Of a stretch of DNA of 7,530 nt, positions 6,676 to 7,530 are shown in pieces. Position 1 is the first letter of the stretch. Each line of letters begins with the position of its first letter. Under the pieces are notes generated by a model. It made no database searches. It was not told the origin of the DNA and saw nothing but the letters and a program-made list of their open reading frames with translations. Origin of the DNA: Candidatus Latescibacterota bacterium (GTDB taxonomy: Bacteria > Latescibacterota > UBA2968 > UBA8231); assembly GCA_022825185.1 (NCBI GenBank), contig JAJDYK010000201.1:1-7530 (forward strand), written 5' to 3'. Both the position numbers and the translations under genes were made by a program.

Positions 6676-6792
6676 AAATCGAGGAGAAATCAAGCGATGT
6701 CGAAATTATCGGCGAAACTGAAGAATAACCAAGCCTATCTCATGTACTGGGCAATAGTCTGTGCCTTCTGCATAGGAATGGCGGCTTGTTCG
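6676..6792 (+). repeat. Direct repeat copy 1 (start region of lipoprotein 1), matches 6971-7087
   Basis: About 117 bases spanning the ribosome-binding site, the start codon, the signal peptide and the lipobox cysteine recur exactly 295 bases downstream, with about 8 mismatches by eye. Beyond the lipobox the two copies diverge quickly, though STDALIGP and SDSALTRP still look related. Confidence 0.92.
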
Positions 6793-7023
6793 ACAGACGC
6801 TTTGATTGGCCCCAAAAAGGGCAAGGCACAGAAGATCACCGGAGAAATCGAGGATAAATTAGGTGATGCACAGATCACCGGAGAAATCGAGGAAGAATCA
6901 GGCGATGCACAGATCATCGGAGAAATCGAGGAAATCGAGGATAAATTAGGTGATGCACAGATCACCGGAGAAATCGAGGAAGAATCAGGCGATGTTGAAA
7001 TTATCGGCGAAATTGAAGAATAA
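6697..7023 (+). CDS. Small lipoprotein with acidic 13-residue repeats
   Basis: This is a 108-residue predicted lipoprotein of unknown function. The N-terminus MSKLSAKLKNNQAYLMYW is basic, followed by a hydrophobic stretch ending at the lipobox-like GMAAC, with lipidated Cys31 expected. Residues 32-45 form a short linker. Residues 46-108 are almost entirely repeats of a 13-residue unit: KITGEIEDKLGDA, QITGEIEEESGDA, a 16-residue version with an extra EIE, QITGEIEEESGDV, and a final partial unit EIIGEIEE. The product is strongly acidic. Alternating I-x-G-x-I and GDA steps could form a short beta-solenoid, which is inference only. GAGGAG at 6681-6686 lies 10 bases before the ATG. A GTG at 6670 is in frame but precedes this site. 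The 3' end overlaps the next gene by 32 bases in another frame. The repeat domain appears newly arisen, so function is doubtful. Confidence 0.65.
   Translation: MSKLSAKLKNNQAYLMYWAIVCAFCIGMAACSTDALIGPKKGKAQKITGEIEDKLGDAQITGEIEEESGDAQIIGEIEEIEDKLGDAQITGEIEEESGDVEIIGEIEE
6832..7023 (+). repeat. 39-bp tandem repeat, four units plus a partial fifth
   Basis: The units are at 6832-6870, 6871-6909, 6910-6957 (48 bases, with GAAATCGAG duplicated), 6958-6996 and a partial one at 6997-7023. Each contains a GGAGAAATCGAGGA core and a GATG, so each also carries a ribosome-binding-like purine block followed by ATG. The last units coincide with the start region of the second lipoprotein gene, and the same sequence in diverged form occurs at 6672-6728 around the first start codon. 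All unit lengths are multiples of three. Confidence 0.92.
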
Positions 7024-7087
7024 CCAAGCCTATCTCATGTACTGGGCAATAGTCTGTGCCCTCTGCATAGGAGTGGTGGCTTGTTCG
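6971..7087 (+). repeat. Direct repeat copy 2 (start region of lipoprotein 2), matches 6676-6792
   Basis: This is the second copy of the 117-base segment, offset by 295 bases, which is not a multiple of three. Because of that offset, the frame of lipoprotein 1 enters this copy out of phase and stops at TAA 7021-7023, whereas the lipoprotein 2 frame begins at ATG 6992. Confidence 0.92.
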
Positions 7088-7396
7088 GATAGCGCACTGA
7101 CACGACCAGAAGCCAACGATGGCGGTGAGGCCTCTTTCTTTATTAGAAGCAAAGTCGTCGCTGCTACCTTGTCGCGTGCTGAGGTAGTTATAACGGGCTC
7201 AAATATGGATGAGATACGTCAAGACTTGACCATTGATGGAGACGTGATTACTGGAATCGTACAAAACATACCCGCCGGGGAAGAACGCCGTTTCGTCCTG
7301 AATGGATACGATTCCTCTGGCAACTTAGCCTATAGTGGATCGGCAATTGCCGACGTAGTTGCCGGAGAGCAGGTAACGATCAGAATTACAATGTGA
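6992..7396 (+). CDS. Small lipoprotein with one beta-sandwich-like domain
   Basis: This is a 134-residue predicted lipoprotein. Residues 1-31 (MLKLSAKLKNNQAYLMYW, hydrophobic core, GVVAC with Cys31) nearly equal those of the preceding gene. After a short linker (SDSALTRPEANDGGEA), the remainder looks like a single beta-rich domain. It ends with NIPAGEERRFVLNGYDSSGN, SGSAIADVVAGEQVTIRITM. The pattern IPAG-x-x-R-x-F-x-x-x-YD and VAG-x-x-VT is common in secreted Ig-like or carbohydrate-associated modules of environmental bacteria. The molecular role is unknown. ATG 6992 is chosen by analogy with lipoprotein 1 and by the GAGGA at 6976-6980. Upstream in-frame starts (GTG 6950, ATG 6953) lie within the repeats and would add a hydrophilic leader. 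This is probably the ancestral, functional member of the pair. Confidence 0.72.
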   Translation: MLKLSAKLKNNQAYLMYWAIVCALCIGVVACSDSALTRPEANDGGEASFFIRSKVVAATLSRAEVVITGSNMDEIRQDLTIDGDVITGIVQNIPAGEERRFVLNGYDSSGNLAYSGSAIADVVAGEQVTIRITM

Positions 7397-7398
7397 TG

Positions 7399-7530
7399 TT
7401 ACGCAGCCTTTAGCTGCTGTAATTCGTCAAAGGCGTGTCGAATGGCCTTGAGATAGAGTTTTGATCGGAGGGCAAACGGATTCATCCGTTGCTTGATGCG
7501 CAGCCACTCTAAGGAGAACGCCGCATAGAT
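7399..7530 (-). CDS. C-terminal end of an unidentified protein (5' end outside window)
   Basis: Reading in from the right edge on the minus strand, 43 residues are open (IYAAFSLEWLRIKQRMNPF, then LRSKLYLKAIRHAFDELQQL and KAA), ending at TAA 7401-7399. The sequence is basic and helical in character, with well-formed heptad-like leucines near the end. It converges on the lipoprotein 2 gene with only two bases between stops. I do not recognise the family. A transposase or DNA-binding tail is possible given the neighbouring mobile remnant, but nothing here proves it. Confidence 0.5.
   Translation of the reverse strand: MYAAFSLEWLRIKQRMNPFALRSKLYLKAIRHAFDELQQLKAA

Noticed and set aside
6670..6696. 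GTG 6670 as start of lipoprotein 1
   Set aside because: It would place the good ribosome-binding site inside the gene and weaken the signal peptide. ATG 6697 matches the start region duplicated in lipoprotein 2.
6832..7023. CRISPR-like array
   Set aside because: The repeats are directly adjacent with no unique spacers, and they are coding.

Overview
The window looks like chromosomal DNA of an uncultured, Gram-negative-type environmental bacterium. It has a GC-rich, densely packed left part and a more AT-rich, rearranged right part. The predicted outer-membrane-type barrel, the Sec signal peptides and the lipoproteins imply a two-membrane envelope. A SelA-like PLP enzyme next to a large DUF6784/DUF6785-type membrane protein is a combination I associate with Poribacteria, Latescibacteria, Planctomycetes and similar sponge or sediment lineages. 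That placement is inference from gene content, not phylogeny.

Bases 1-3723 hold a compact plus-strand cluster. First is the C-terminal end of a YciO/Sua5/YrdC-family protein. Next is a complete SppA (S49) signal peptide peptidase with both catalytic residues and an unusual barrel-like N-terminal domain. Last is a SelA-like PLP enzyme whose start codon overlaps the sppA stop. On the minus strand, ending 21 bases beyond the PLP gene, is a 642-residue polytopic membrane protein (3745-5673).

Bases 5674-6696 contain no intact gene that I can support. They hold a possible minus-strand promoter, a tiny ORF joined by an ATGA stop/start overlap to the N-terminus of a destroyed SNF2-like helicase, and another open stretch that stops exactly in an inverted repeat. 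That repeat pairs with a second one about 480 bases on. Between them are decayed pieces of an IS982-family transposase, so 6176-6668 is read as a shrunken IS982 remnant.

Bases 6697-7396 hold two small lipoprotein genes made by duplication. Their 5' ends (ribosome-binding site, start codon, signal peptide, lipobox) are near-identical copies 295 bases apart. Between the copies is a 39-base tandem repeat that appears to derive from the start region itself, read in a different frame as an acidic 13-residue peptide repeat. The first gene ends inside the signal peptide of the second, a 32-base out-of-frame overlap. This nested structure is the most unusual feature of the window. The right edge cuts an unidentified minus-strand gene. 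No CRISPR array, rRNA or tRNA was seen.
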